Positions 28,126 to 36,881 of a stretch of DNA of 64,000 bases are shown here, piece after piece. The notes under the pieces are model-generated. The model did no database searches and was not told the origin of the DNA. It saw only the letters and a list, made by a program, of their open reading frames with translations. Origin of the DNA: Sipunculus nudus. Taxonomy: Eukaryota > Annelida > Sipuncula > Golfingiida > Sipunculidae. The position numbers and the translations under genes were made by a program. The DNA lies in NCBI GenBank assembly GCA_026874595.1, contig CM049320.1, positions 40,201,214 to 40,265,213 on the forward strand, in the 5' to 3' direction. Numbering within the stretch: the first letter of the stretch is position 1; each line of letters opens with the position of its first letter.

Positions 28126-28843
28126 GAAAACCTCACCAATTACACATCACTGACCACCTATAATTAATGACCATTTGATCAGTCCCAATTCTTTTTAACT
28201 TTTCATATGAGACCTCACTTAGACAACCAACACGGAAATGCAGCAACAATTAAAAAAGTCCAAACTATGAAAATAATATGTCACTTACCAATGCCAACAC
28301 ACACAGCGACAGTACTCGTTTGTTGATCGGTGTGCCCCCAGGCCGGGTAAGAGAGACCACAGCTAAGAAAGACCGCCAGCAGGACTTCTTCTTCTCTGTC
28401 TTGTCCTCTGAGTTTTTCTCTGGTTCACCTGTTTCTGCTTCAATTTTAACCTGCTCTTTCTGTGATGAGGAGTGATTTTTATCCCTGTCATGTTTTATCT
28501 TCATGAATGGTGACTTTTTTGTAGAGGGTTTGGTATTTTTGGATGTTCTGGCAGGCATGCCATTATTTATCAAAGAGTCCTCTTCCCCATCTGAGTTTGC
28601 ATCTCCAGCCTCGATTTTATAAGGCTTTTGACCCTCTTTGACCTCTGAGCTCACTGGTTTCTGATTCAGAGCACCATCTTTATCAAATGCACATTCATGT
28701 GTCAGTTTAACTGGAGCTTTACGAGGAGTGTCCATCGTGCTATGATCAGCGTGACGAGGCTTTCCAGAGGATGCTAAATCTCCTGCATCCAGAGGGCGCT
28801 TCTGTATACTCTTGTGCTCGCTTTTATTTTGTTGATCACCCAT
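4319..28843 (-). CDS. MFS transporter, DHA1 / ZIFL1-like, nine exons, 3' end off the window
   Basis: Nine exons join in frame: 28843-28289, 26831-26775, 25430-25348, 12089-11938, 6973-6851, 6561-6402, 5933-5364, 4944-4838, 4437-4319 (1,926 nt, 642 residues). All introns are GT-AG. Residues 1-170 are a hydrophilic Lys/Asp/Glu/Ser-rich tail. Helix 1 is about 175-203 (FLFPFLPDM). Helix 2 is 214-232, followed by MFS motif A GWLSDRLGRKPV (236-247). Helix 4 has TRFMCGMVNG, and helix 5 has a motif-C-like GGGVVLGPTISG. PETLH closes helix 6. A loop of about 195 residues precedes helix 7 (VGFSVGLYTLFSF), then helix 8. The order and motifs fit the plant ZIFL1 / fungal drug:H+ antiporter type of proton-coupled exporter; the substrate cannot be read. 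Plant relatives have, from memory, a helix 6-7 loop of only about 45 residues. Helices 9-12 and the stop must lie left of base 1. The ATG at 28843 is the first ATG after an in-frame TAA. Confidence 0.93.
4498..4518 (+). repeat. Poly-C tract (21 C) in MFS intron 8
   Basis: This is an uninterrupted C run inside the 400-bp intron between exons 9 and 8. It explains proline-only and glycine-only stretches in the open frames here. Confidence 0.95.
4838..4944 (-). CDS. MFS transporter exon 8 (helix 7)
   Basis: This 107-nt exon runs from acceptor TTTCCTTCAG to donor GTGAGTA and ends in phase 1. It encodes KEVGFSVGLYTLFSFAVIGW, then DEVFTVWTSTEVRF. The WxEVFxVW pattern matches the helix 7 region (YSEIFSLWA) of ZIFL proteins. 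Confidence 0.9.
5364..5933 (-). CDS. MFS transporter exon 7 (long cytosolic loop between helices 6 and 7)
   Basis: This 570-nt exon runs from acceptor TTCTAAAG to donor GTATGTACAG, phase 2 at both ends, and encodes 190 residues. It has no hydrophobic segment. Prolines, serines, threonines and charged residues dominate (for example LSRLYSNPPKTGSTYLSPVI, and SLPDLRNRTSSFGTHRNPRL). The ends splice directly onto PETLHIR and onto KEVGFSVGLY, so the whole exon is the helix 6-7 loop. It is several times longer than the loop in plant ZIFL proteins. It could hold phosphorylation or partner-binding sites, but I recognise no domain. A methionine four codons in is only an internal ATG. Confidence 0.9.
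6402..6561 (-). CDS. MFS transporter exon 6 (helix 6)
   Basis: This 160-nt exon runs from acceptor TGAACACAG to donor GTAAAGTTT and ends in phase 2. It encodes GFLAEPSKKYSNVFPKDGLF, then GKFPFLLSSLVASAICFLSI, then IPLWFFLPETLHIR. The PxKxYxxxFxKDxxFGxFPFLLP pattern and the PETLH after helix 6 are typical of this MFS branch. No start codon is needed because it is internal. Confidence 0.93.
6851..6973 (-). CDS. MFS transporter exon 5 (helix 5, motif C-like)
   Basis: This 123-nt exon runs from acceptor AATCTGCAG to donor GTAGGATG, phase 1 at both ends. It encodes VVGTSKTVMYETSDNTNQAA and then MSVISFAWGGGVVLGPTISG. The glycine-rich GGGVVLGPTISG is the antiporter-type motif C region of helix 5. 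It corresponds to the STAWGIGLIIGPALGG segment of ZIFL1-type proteins, as I recall it. Confidence 0.94.
7160..10115. repeat. 22-bp minisatellite, about 2.9 kb, in MFS intron 4
   Basis: The unit is GAGCTAAGGTACACTGACTT plus two bases (often CA or CT). Common variants are GGAACACTGACTTCAGAGCT and TGATATCTGAGC. At 22 bp per unit the block holds roughly 130 copies. The centre (7.3-9.0 kb) is most uniform; the right end (9.0-10.1 kb) is more degenerate. Longer blocks such as CACTGATATCTGAGCTAAAA recur at intervals, which suggests higher-order duplication. Confidence 0.95.
10151..11098. repeat. 30-bp minisatellite in MFS intron 4
   Basis: The unit is TGACAGCTGCTGCTCACTGT plus CCACACAGTA. About 32 units follow, with a very uniform core at 10660-10960. 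Because 30 is divisible by three and the unit lacks stops in several frames, long open frames appear on both strands; these are repeat artefacts. Most units carry CAGCTG, an E-box sequence. It begins directly after the 22-bp array. Confidence 0.95.
11100..11937. other. Intron 4 sequence without recognised content
   Basis: Unique-looking AT-rich sequence lies between the 30-bp array and exon 4. I see no exon, RNA gene or transposon end in it. Confidence 0.6.
11938..12089 (-). CDS. MFS transporter exon 4 (motif A, helices 3-4)
   Basis: This 152-nt exon runs from acceptor TTTGACAG to donor GTAAGTTGC and ends in phase 1. It holds the MFS signature GWLSDRLGRKPV in the loop between helices 2 and 3, then ISNMALIAVSNILFGFS (helix 3) and LGMAMGTRFMCGMVNG (helix 4, with the conserved Arg). 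It is 13.3 kb from exon 3 across a repeat-filled intron and 4.96 kb from exon 5 across a minisatellite-filled intron. Confidence 0.95.
12791..12960 (+). repeat. Junction of two hairpin/palindrome-ended repeats
   Basis: AGCTGATGCCTGACCATCAGCT followed by an A run (12791-12817) looks like the 3' hairpin end of one element. It is directly followed by CAAGGGACCCATGGGTCAC (12818-12836), a start motif also found at 14749 and 41143. Head-to-tail insertion is likely. Confidence 0.6.
13573..13588 (+). repeat. Poly-G tract followed by (AG)n
   Basis: Sixteen Gs are followed by AGAGAGA. It lies in MFS intron 3. Confidence 0.9.
14749..14790 (+). repeat. CAAGGGACCCATGGGTCAC repeat start
   Basis: Identical 19-base starts occur at 12818 and 41143. 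It contains the 12-bp palindrome GACCCATGGGTC and is followed by GGCGCTCAGCTGA. It interrupts an array unit, whose sequence stops at AAATGTGAA. A degenerate GGAC-like stretch near 15572-15600 might be its far end. Confidence 0.6.
14800..16430. other. Intron 3 stretch with little recognisable content
   Basis: This is AT-rich sequence. A direct repeat ACTGAAAATATAAGTTAAAATATTAGAATTG-like is present twice near 15750-15790 and 15817-15850. No exon of the transporter fits here, because exons 3 and 4 already join exactly. Confidence 0.6.
16436..16449 (+). repeat. Poly-G tract
   Basis: Fourteen Gs lie in MFS intron 3. Confidence 0.9.
19014..21025. mobile_element. 2,012-bp DNA transposon with TA target duplication, nested in a repeat unit
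   Basis: The ends are inverted repeats of about 26 bp with one mismatch: CCGTAAAATCTCCACTTAAA at the left and ...TTTAAGTAGAGATTTTACGG at the right. TA lies on both sides (19012-19013, 21026-21027). Removing it restores GGTTTCCAAAT-TA-GGCAGTCCTGAAG, which matches the unbroken units at about 4011 and 14719. The motif GTGCGGTTT recurs near both ends (about 19092, 20908, 20980, 20999), a pattern typical of transposase-binding subterminal repeats. The interior is richer in GC than the host. Its open frames are below 100 codons and show no transposase, so it seems non-autonomous. Confidence 0.88.
21026..21280 (+). repeat. Right part of the interrupted repeat unit
   Basis: It continues the unit broken at 19013, with GGCAGTCCTGAAGTGTGAAA, the GGAC run, and the hairpin GACTATAGCTAAGATGACTT/ATAGTCAGCTGAGCTAAAAA at its end. 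Confidence 0.85.
21281..22003. other. Intron 3 sequence, nothing recognised
   Basis: I see no exon, repeat end or RNA gene in this stretch. Confidence 0.5.
22004..23340 (+). repeat. 180-bp-core element, copy B, complete ends, with a nested insert
   Basis: It starts AACTAGATGTGTCGGAACGA, where GTGTCG-GAA-CGACAC (22012-22026) is a small hairpin. Two or so core units follow. It ends GACATGGGTAAAACTATATG plus the hairpin CCCCGGCCAC-TTT-GTGGCAGGGG and an A run. Between about 22390 and 23067 another repeat is inserted: it has related ~280-bp half-units, a long GGAC-type run (22976-23022) and a GAGCTGAGGGCTAAAAA end. This copy has the empty site for the transposon at 1674-2930. Confidence 0.85.
23341..23836. 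other. Intron 3 sequence, nothing recognised
   Basis: No repeat end, exon or RNA gene was recognised in this stretch. Confidence 0.5.
23837..25301 (+). repeat. Element with ~279-bp tandem units and GTATCCGCCAAAA / TTTTGGCGGATAC ends
   Basis: AACTAGAATACCGG leads into GTATCCGCCAAAA (23871-23883); the far end is TTTTGGCGGATAC (25288-25300), its reverse complement. Units recur at about 24125, 24404, 24683 and 24960, each with AAAAATGGCTGCAGGTGG, ATAAAGCTATCCAAGGGCTA and GCAGAGATATGAGTGATTTT. Each unit contains the palindrome GGTGGCGCCACC or a decayed form. A (CGG)n run is at 25235-25254. It ends 47 bp left of MFS exon 3. A truncated copy is at 55.9-56.4 kb. Confidence 0.85.
25348..25430 (-). 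CDS. MFS transporter exon 3 (helix 2)
   Basis: This 83-nt exon runs from acceptor CTTTTTTCAG to donor GTAAGTT and encodes SFGYKEEDKGYYAGLIASS followed by MFAGRIVG. It ends in phase 2 with AG, and exon 4 supplies the C that completes the Ser codon. The EEDKGYYAGLIASS stretch matches the EEDIGFYAGFVGSS-type sequence of ZIFL proteins, recalled from the family. Confidence 0.92.
25755..26175. repeat. Degenerate copy of a CGCGA-type dispersed element (MFS intron 2)
   Basis: It shares GCATGGGCCAGTTT, ATTCCTAAGGGCTTCATATT-like and GAATATTGTGAAAATAAAAC-CCTCGCAA with a copy at about 32075-32445. Both resemble the ends of the transposon at 1674-2930 (TTTTCGCGA and ...GGCAACCACAG). Confidence 0.65.
26775..26831 (-). 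CDS. MFS transporter exon 2 (helix 1)
   Basis: This 57-nt microexon encodes 19 residues, FGSCFSITFLFPFLPDMVL. The acceptor is TTGTTACAG and the donor GTAAGTACAT. Both ends are phase 0, so it fits exon 1 and exon 3 exactly. It completes helix 1; FPFLPDM fits the start of DHA1 transporters. Confidence 0.92.
27045..27088 (+). repeat. (TG)n/(TA)n microsatellite in MFS intron 1
   Basis: A short TG run is followed by an AT dinucleotide tract. Confidence 0.95.
28034..28121 (+). repeat. (TA)n microsatellite, about 85 bp, in MFS intron 1
   Basis: A long pure AT dinucleotide tract follows TGTGTGTG. It produces Ile-Tyr repeats in open frames on both strands, which are not genes. Confidence 0.95.
28289..28843 (-). 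CDS. MFS transporter exon 1 (start codon, hydrophilic N-terminal tail, start of helix 1)
   Basis: This 555-nt exon encodes 185 residues starting MGDQQNKSEHKS and ending in LSLCVLAL, where helix 1 begins. It ends at a GTAAGT donor (28288-28283), phase 0. The open frame extends upstream to a TTG at 28882, but that is not a credible start: the first ATG is at 28843, and a TAA lies in frame just above the TTG. An AATTTTCAG sequence about 22 bases upstream of the ATG could be an acceptor, which would make a 5' UTR intron possible. The tail is rich in Lys, Glu, Asp, Ser and Thr and has no hydrophobic segment, so it is probably cytosolic and may be a regulatory or phosphorylated region. It has no domain I recognise. 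Confidence 0.9.
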
Positions 28844-28883
28844 ATTTTGTTTCACGTATGAATTCTGAAAATTCTTTAACAAG

Positions 28884-30430
28884 AATTAAAACACAGGAAT
28901 CCTAAGTACAGAACCCTAAGTACAATTATTGTTGCTTTTCTGTCCATCAATGTTATGTCTTGTAATATTCAGTGCCCAGTATGATGGCAATATCACGGTT
29001 TCTGAGGTTTGGTTTGTTGAAAAGCTCAATCCTTTTCAAGAAGATTCACACATGGTCCCTTGATCTTGTATGGTCTGTGGGTTCTAGAATAGTGTATTGA
29101 GCTGTTCTAGAATTGTATATCAAGGTTTAATCTTTTTAACACCCCTTACACTTTTTAGACAATTGGATGTTCTGTCCTTATGAAATGTAAGTACTTCACT
29201 GTAGCTATTTGTATTTGTGGCCTGCCTGTGCCTCTGGTCCTGTCTGTGCCTCAGGTACTGCCTGTGCCTCTTGGTACTTCCTCTAGCTCTCAGGACTTCC
29301 TGTGCCTCTTGGACTTCCTGTGCCTCTTGGGGACTTCTATTGGTTCTCACGAAACAACCTTTTTTTGTATCTGTATCTTGGGTAACTTGATTTTTTGTTC
29401 CTTGAAGCAGAGAATCCTCAGCTGGACAAAGTATTGTACATTTTGTCCATAGTGGGGTGCAGACATTTTGTGTATCGAGTCATGGTGAGGGTTATTTCTG
29501 CATCAAGCAGTCTTTTCCTGCAAAACACAAACACATCTTGCTTTGTCCTTGATATAGTAAGCATAATCCATGTCCATTCATGGCTTTAAAGCCATATGTT
29601 ATGTCTGTGGTTTTGTTACATCTGTATGTATTAATTTATAAACATGGCACAATAATTGCTTTATAATTACATATGGCCTGAACATATTCTATTGATCTTT
29701 ATGCCTACCTTGTGTTCTTTGACGCATGGACACTTTTTACATATACATTTAAACAGATCTAGTGTTGGACTGAGAGAGCCAAATGACATGACAATTTACA
29801 GTTTTTTACACAGAGACTAGCAATATAAAGCAGGTGATGCAATCTAGTGTGTGTTCATATAATATGATACAGGCCTGTTCATGGGAAAGGTGCAAGCTAT
29901 GAAATACAGATGATGAAATCTTTATGTCAGAGCTCTATAACTGTTGTACGATGCTAGTTTCATGATATCCATAATAACAGTTGATAGTATACACATTTCC
30001 TCCTGCAAAACAAACAGGCTCATACATCAAACTTCTCATTCATGTGCACTCAGATGACAAAGCTTAATGAAGGCATTTGCCCCTAAATGAACCTAAACTA
30101 ATATGCAGGTGCAGCTACTGCACTAAGTGAACTCTTAACCTGTATCTGGCTGCACTGACTGAAATCTTGACCTGCTGCCTATTCTGATACAGTTGGCAGT
30201 CTGCAAAAGCTATAAGTAGATGTGGACTGAAACTTGGCCTGTTGCCAAATCTGAAATAGTTGGCAGTCTGCCAAGCTATTTTAGACACAAACAAAATCAT
30301 GGCTTGTTGGCAAATCTGTTTACACATAATGAAAGACTCGCTGCAATGCTTCTTTTTTTGCTGACATATTCATAGGATTTTTTTATCAAAAATGTTGAGA
30401 ATAAGCACAGATGCCTATTAAAAGCAATAC
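28884..30430. other. Region upstream of the MFS gene
   Basis: It should contain the transporter's 5' UTR and promoter, but I cannot place a TATA box or start site with confidence. A short minisatellite (29215-29345) repeats CCTGTGCCTCTTGG-like units on the plus strand. I see nothing else. Confidence 0.5.
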
Positions 30431-30434
30431 CATA

Positions 30435-30540
30435 ATAGTTTGCATGGATGGTTTTGCTGGGGAAACTTTTGTATAAAGCAAAACTGAACTGATAATGTGA
30501 AAGAATAGGCATAATATTGCTCCTGGTTATATCCCTTTAA
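30435..30540 (-). repeat. Dispersed repeat, inverted copy of 39062-39175
   Basis: GGATGGTTTTGCTGGGGAAA, AAAGCAAAACTGAACTG and ATAGGCATAATATTGCTCCT appear in reverse complement at 39062-39175 with about the same spacing. Both end in TCCCTTTAA/TTAAAGGGA. Confidence 0.75.
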
Positions 30541-30899
30541 TAGTGCTCATGTACTAACAAAGCTCAGACTGTTACTACAATACATCAACTAGATTTTTTT
30601 TACCAAAGTATCTTAGTTTACCACAGTCCTTTCATTGTTAAATGTAAAATAATTCAGTCAAAAATCAAGCCAAAAATCATTTAAGTAAACTGGAACAAAG
30701 GCAACCTAAGAATCATTTTTGTGCAATGTAACAGAATTATAAACAACAGTTTTGCAGACGAAGACTACAGTAGCCCTCAGTTTGTTAAAGGCTTACTTGG
30801 CCACAAGACCAACTTCTGCTTTCAGCTACTTAATAAACTTGATCTTTTAATTCTTATATTATAATCCTACTCCAGGATAATTCTTGTAAAATATGTCCA

Positions 30900-31745
30900 T
30901 TGAGCTTGACAGTTTCATCATGAAACTTTTTCAATGTAGAAGCTGAAAGGGGTTGAAATTACGAGGTTTTTGCCCATTAAAAATAGGCTGCTGTAGGTGG
31001 TGCCACAAAAACCTCAATTTCAAATATGAGTCAAGTGACCAACATTTGCACAAAACTTTGTAAGGCTAGCTCCTGTCATTTTTGAGAATGCTATGTTAGT
31101 ATGCTTACTTTTCCAACTGACTATGTTCAAATTCCTGTATCTCAGCCAAATTTCATCAAACCCAAACTATTTGAAAAACCTTTAGAGTGTCAGCTCAGCT
31201 TTGGGATCATTTTTGTGAAATACTAAATAATTAGGCCAAATGATTTCAGAGAAGAAGATTTTCAAAGGTTTTTATAGCTTTTTCCCTGTAAAATGTCAGT
31301 GGATGCACGTGGCACCACAAAAAGCTCAATCTCACAAAATTTGACATGTGACTGATTTTTGCATAAAATTTGGTGATGCTAGCTTCCTGAAAAATTAAGG
31401 GTTAATGTACTAATGACCAATGACCCAATACAAAATAAATAACAAAAAAGATTGATGCAGATGGTTCCACTAATACCTCAATTTTAAATAAGAATCATGT
31501 GACTAACATTTGCTTAAAATTTGGTAATGTCAGCTTCTGCCATTTCTGAGACTGCAATTTTAGTAACTTGAGCTTGAAAGTTTCTGAGAAGAAGATTTAA
31601 AATTTTTTTAGCTTTTTCCCTGTAAAACCAAAGTCAATGCAGATAGCCAAACAATAAGCTCACTCCATCAGAGTTTTATAGATGACCAATTTTTTAATAA
31701 AATTTATTGATGCTAGATTCTGCTGTTTTCGAGAAACATACTATG
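30900..31745 (+). repeat. Degenerate tandem repeat family (~150-320-bp units)
   Basis: TGCAGGTGGTGCCACAAAAA-like sequence with CCTCAATTT...ATTTGCACAAAACTTTG recurs, in decayed form, at about 30990, 31310, 31455 and 31640. It resembles the GGTGGCGCCACC-bearing families elsewhere in the window. Confidence 0.6.
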
Positions 31746-32074
31746 ATTTTAAGTACGGCCAACACAAAACCACGGCATAAGTTCACAGGTTTGCTAATAA
31801 ATGGGTATCTATCACAGTCTTAAAGTTTAATGTGACCATTCAGCCTTCTCAACAGCTAAACCCCGTCTCTTTCCCAGTCTGTTGATAGAAATGGCCATGA
31901 AACAAGATCTATCAAAGCCTAATAAATTTTAGTAGTTAACAGTATCTTTTTACTTAATAAATAAATATCTTAAATACCTGATCACCATCTACATGATACC
32001 TATACATCATAACTTGGACACTGACATGTAATCAATTTATATAGGGATACCCATCACAGTCAGTAAGTTTATAT

Positions 32075-32445
32075 ACTGTTGGCTTCATTTTCGCGAGGCT
32101 GAAATTTCATGATTTCTTCATTTTGAACTTTTGCGAGGTTTTCATTTTCTCGATTGCACCATAACCAGTTAAATCTAATTATAGCAGGATCTGTATAGAT
32201 TTAAAGTTTCAGTATTTAAATTAGACTTGTATCACAGTCAATATGTATCACAGTCTGTGCGTACGGTTAACGCATGGGCCAGTTTGGAAACCAGGCACAA
32301 ATTTGGTTACTGATGAGGTTGTTTTCATAGGTCATCTAAGTTGCTGTGGCATCTTATTTGCAAGGGTTTCATATTTGCAAATTATTTGACATTTGCGAAT
32401 ATTGCAAAATTAAAACCCTCACAAATAAAAAGGCAACCACAGCAA
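32075..32445. repeat. Second copy of the CGCGA-type dispersed element
   Basis: It shares TCATTTTCGCGAGG, GCATGGGCCAGTTTGG and AATTAAAACCCTCACAAATA with 25755-26175. It ends AAAAAGGCAACCACAG, which matches the right end of the transposon at 1674-2930. Confidence 0.7.
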
Positions 32446-32639
32446 CCCTTTTGCCCTCATAACAGCCTAAACATGCAGTCTGTTTCCCGTCTCTTTCTAG
32501 AACTGGCCATTAAATATGATCTGTCAAAGCATAATCAACTTTACATGTACATAGTCTTTATTTTTTTAAATCATACCTGATCAGTACTTGATCACTGTCT
32601 AATGAAGACTGATCACAGACTAATTTTAATACCATGCTT

Positions 32640-35600
32640 AAGCCCCTTTCACACATTCACAGATATAGTCTAGTCAATGAACGGTTTTTATCAATTGAGG
32701 TTGGACAAAAATGTTATCAAAGGTTTCTCACCTGAAATGGATTCATTGATGATGTCTTAGTGCACAAATAAAACCCCACCCGATTCCACCCATGGCAAAG
32801 TGTCATTTTCACCCCAAATCCAAGATGGCCACCATTATAATGGGTAAATATTTAAATAGCCATAATTCGATAACTAAATGACATAGAAACACATTTCAGT
32901 TGTCATTTCCATCTAACATTAGGATGCCTGTTCATTTTGTGACACTTTTTAGGACATATATGGTACACTTCCGGTATAATGTCAATGTCGAATTTTGCAG
33001 ATAAAAAGCCAAAATGATAACATTTGTTTCAACCAAATGTTATAAAAATATACCTCATGTATAATTTCCATTCAACATTAGGCTGCCCATTCATTTGGTG
33101 ATACGTCTAAGTCAAAATGATATATATCATGCTGTGAGATCAAGGTCAAACTTGGAAGAGAAAAGCATCAATCGCCATGAGATGGCATGTTTTTGCATGA
33201 AAATGACATAGAAATGCATTTTAAGTTGTCAATTCTAACTAACTGTGGATTGCCCGTGCATTTGATGGTACGGTACACATTCATAATCATCATTATCCTT
33301 ATTGGTAACATACTGGTGAAGTATGGACAGCTCCTCCTTACGATAAGCACATGTTTATTTTATCACATAACCCCTACAGTTGCACTTAATTCTTTTGAAA
33401 TATTCAGGTGCTGCTTGTTGTGTAACCCTGAGAGACAAAGGACAAAGTGAAGATGGAAACCGTTCCCCCGAAGCATACATGATAAGCTTATAAACCCTAG
33501 CGTCTATATATGCGGCTGATTCTGATAGGTTGAGTGAGATCCTTTGCAGGAGAGATGGTCAAAGCAAGTATCTCTGTTGAGCATGTAGAAGGAGATGCCG
33601 ACTGCTAAATAGGACGGGATATTTCATGACTAAAGTTCCAAAAAGTTCTTGCAGATTGTTCTGATTTATTTAAGTTACACACACCATGCTGACATCACAG
33701 GTAATAGTTTCAACCTATTCATGATAACAGCAAAACAGTCAGTTTGTATAACTACACTAAAGAAGCCTCCACAAAATATCTAATTTATGTGCTTGTAAGT
33801 GGATGTGATACCCGCTCAAGGACACACATTATGCAGCACACATAAAAGCCAGCTGCTAACTCCATGTCTCCAGATTACCTAAAATGTTAGAATGGCAAGC
33901 ATGTAGATCAAGAAAGCTCCAATTATGATGTAGGAAACCCCCCCCCCCCAAAAAAAAACCTCTCATGTGATCGAGTTGTAAAATTTCAACCCAGAGTCTC
34001 AACTTCTACTGGGTATATTCTTCCACTGCCATCAACACAAACCCCAGAGTGTCACTTTTACAGGTAAAGTTCTTCGACTTCCACCAACACAAAATGTGCA
34101 TCACGATGCTCAGGCCTGATGAGATATGCGATGACTATGGAAGGCTGAACTTTGTCAATGTCACATGGGCATCAGGTGGTATCGCATCTACCTAAAGAAT
34201 GAGACGGAGAAGTCATTTCATGTAGTCAAAATCTGATTACTCTTCCATGTAGTCACACAAATTGTCCTTTTGATGTTATCATAAACAGGTTTATACTACA
34301 TCGTTTTACCTGTGGTATCAGCATAGTGTCTGTGTGACATAAATGCATCAGCAACCTCTGCGACAACAGATTGGCTGTTAAGTAGCAGAAATAAAGGTTT
34401 TTTAAGCTGTTGTGCAGATATGGCATTCTGCATTTCCTTTTGCATGCTCATCAGAAATGTTAACTCTGACCTTCTTTCTGCAAAGCATATCACTGATATC
34501 TATCATAATCTGCCACTGACTATGATTTTTTTAACTGTGTCAAGAATGCATCCGGGGTAAGAATTCAGATGGATTTCCAGTGTCTTTATCAGCGGCTTAT
34601 CCTGACAGATGTCAAATTTTAGATCCTTCTCCTGGATCTCCAAACAAATATCATCAGGTCCAAGCACTGTGTGACGATAACATCCCCCAGAGGTGTGGGG
34701 TTTGAAATTATCTCCCATTGCTCCTTTGCCTATCAGTGTTACACAACCAGCAGTACCTGAACATATCAAAATAGTAAAGTGCAACTGTAGGGGGAACCTG
34801 ATCTCATAAGCGTTTACCTGATGAACTGCTGTGTGAAACAGTATGTGGCTAATGCCAAGAAATTGCTTGCATGAATGTTACACAAATTAAGAGTAGGGAT
34901 ACGCTTGAAGAAGATAATGCTGAAGGTTCCCAACTTCATGGAATGTACATGAACAATGCATATATATGGTAAGATACATTCATATTAATCTTGTTATTCA
35001 AACGTATCATAACATGCACATGTGAAATTTGTTTTCCTTTTTGATGATTAGGCATAATCAAAATAGTCACAGTGACAAGTTAATAGATCTACCTACATCT
35101 CATTACTGTCTCATTTTTTCCAAAATGACCTAAGCAATATCACCAAGTGAGTGGGTATTCCATTGTTAGCTGGAAGTAATGCCCTTAATGTTTTTTTTTC
35201 TATGTCATTTTCTTGCAAAAACATGCCACATCATCGACAGTTAGCAGTTCTCCTACGAACTTGACCTAACCCTTAATGCATGATATAAACCTTTCCTGCC
35301 CTCAGAACTATCACCACATGAAAGTCCATTCTAAATTTAGATGGAAAACTTTGAATGTTTCTATGTCATTACCTTGCAAAAACATGTCATATCATAGACA
35401 GTTTGCCTGTTATCCTAAGAATTTGAATTTGAACTTAATGCGTGATAGGAACTTATAATTTTCTGGCGTCAGAACTGTCATCACATGAAAGTCTATTCTG
35501 AAGTTAGAAAGAAATGACACTGAGAATGTTTTCTAGGTCACTTTCTTGCAAAAACATGCCATATCATGGACAGTTTGCAGTTTTCCTAAGAACTTGACCT

Positions 35601-36881
35601 TGACCTTAATGCATGATATGAACCTTTCCTGGCCTTAAAACTATCACCAAATGAATATGTGCGTTTTAGATTTAGATGAAAATGACCCTTTGTGTTATTA
35701 TGTCACTTTCCTGCAAAAACATGCTATATATATAATGGCGATTGTTACTATTTCTCATCCAAATTTGTCTTTGACCATGACCTTGATGCATGGTATATGC
35801 ATTTTCAGACCTCAGAAGTGCCACCAAATGAATGTGCATTCTTAATTAAGTTAGAAATGACAACTTTAATGCATTTATATGCCACTTCCTGCAAAACATA
35901 TTATATCATGGCGATTGTTGCTTTTTCTCTGGAAAGTATGACATTGACCTTAATGCATGATATGTACCTATTATGACCTATTATGACCTAAGAGGTATCA
36001 CCAAATGAATGGGAAGCCTAATGTCGAATGGAAATATTACTTGAGATAGGTTTTTTTATCATTTGGTGGAAAAAATGCCATATCATGGCGATTTTGGCTT
36101 TTTTCTGCGAAATTTTACCTTGACCTTATACCGGAAGTGTACCATTTATGACCTCAGAAGTGTCACAAAATGAACGGGCATCCTAATGTTGGATGGAAAT
36201 GACACGTTAAATGTGTTTCTGTGTCAGTTAGTTATGAAATTATGGCCATTTAAATATTTCACCCCTTATAATTGCGGCCATCTTGGATTTGGGGTGAAAA
36301 TGACACTTTGCCATGGGTGGAATCGGGTGGGATTTTATTTGTGCACTAAGACACAATCAGTAAATCTATTTCAGGTGAGAAACCTTTGATAACATTTTTA
36401 TCCAACCTAAGTCATTCGTTGACTGGACTAATAGCATCACGGATCATCCTGGATCATCGTTCCGGGATCATCCATGTTAACTCCAGCATCATCCGTGTTA
36501 AATCCAGCATTAACCGTGTTAAATCCGGCATCACAATGTAGTCATCCTGGATGATGCCTGATGCACCGGCATGTTCGGAGAAAAGATTAAACCTGCGCAA
36601 TTTTGCGTTCCGGGGTACACAGATTAAAATGGTCCATATCACTCCTTGTTGGCACTGTTCACCTCAGTGTAGCCACCGCATACATCCTGGAGTCTCTGTG
36701 TAGCCACTCGGAGCTCTGTATTGAGACTGGCATCTTCGAACTATGTTCCAGGATGATTCGTGTTGCTATCCATGAATGTGTGAATGCCCCATAAAAGAAA
36801 CAGCGCTGCTGTCTCCTGAACACCACGGATCATAGATGTGGATGATCCATGTAGCTATCCATGAATGTGTGAAAAGGGCTT
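32640..36881. mobile_element. ~4.24-kb inverted-repeat element with tandem-repeat arms
   Basis: The ends AAGCCCCTTTCACACATTCA and its inverted partner ...GAATGTGTGAAAAGGGCTT match over 26 bp with three mismatches. Inside them, 32690-33010 is the reverse complement of about 36100-36410 (shared CACCCGATTCCACCCATGGC, AATCCAAGATGGCC, TGGTACACTTCCGGTATAA). The right arm is preceded by about six ~170-bp units (35200-36080) carrying TTGCAAAAACATGCCATATC and CTTGACCTTGACCTTAATGC. The right terminus also has AGCATCATCCGTGTTAAATC-type short repeats (36420-36540). I found no target duplication. The centre (33.3-35.2 kb) includes a coding-like segment. Confidence 0.75.
34503..34756 (-). pseudogene. Unrecognised coding-like segment inside the inverted-repeat element
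   Basis: A minus-strand reading preceded by a possible acceptor (GATATGTTCAG at about 34767-34757) encodes TAGCVTLIGKGAMGDNFKPH, TSGGCYRHTVLGPDDICLEI, then QEKDLKFDICQDKPLIKTLE and more, ending in two adjacent stops. After them the same frame reopens for about 65 codons (34493-34296). The composition (mixed charge, paired cysteines, regular hydrophobic spacing) looks like real or former coding sequence. I recognise no family. It could be captured host sequence or part of an element-encoded protein. Confidence 0.35.

Noticed and set aside
27927-28167. Ile-Tyr repeat proteins on both strands
   Set aside because: Translation of a (TA)n microsatellite.
28844-28882. Upstream extension of MFS exon 1 to base 28882
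   Set aside because: That start is TTG, not ATG; the first ATG after the in-frame TAA is at 28843.
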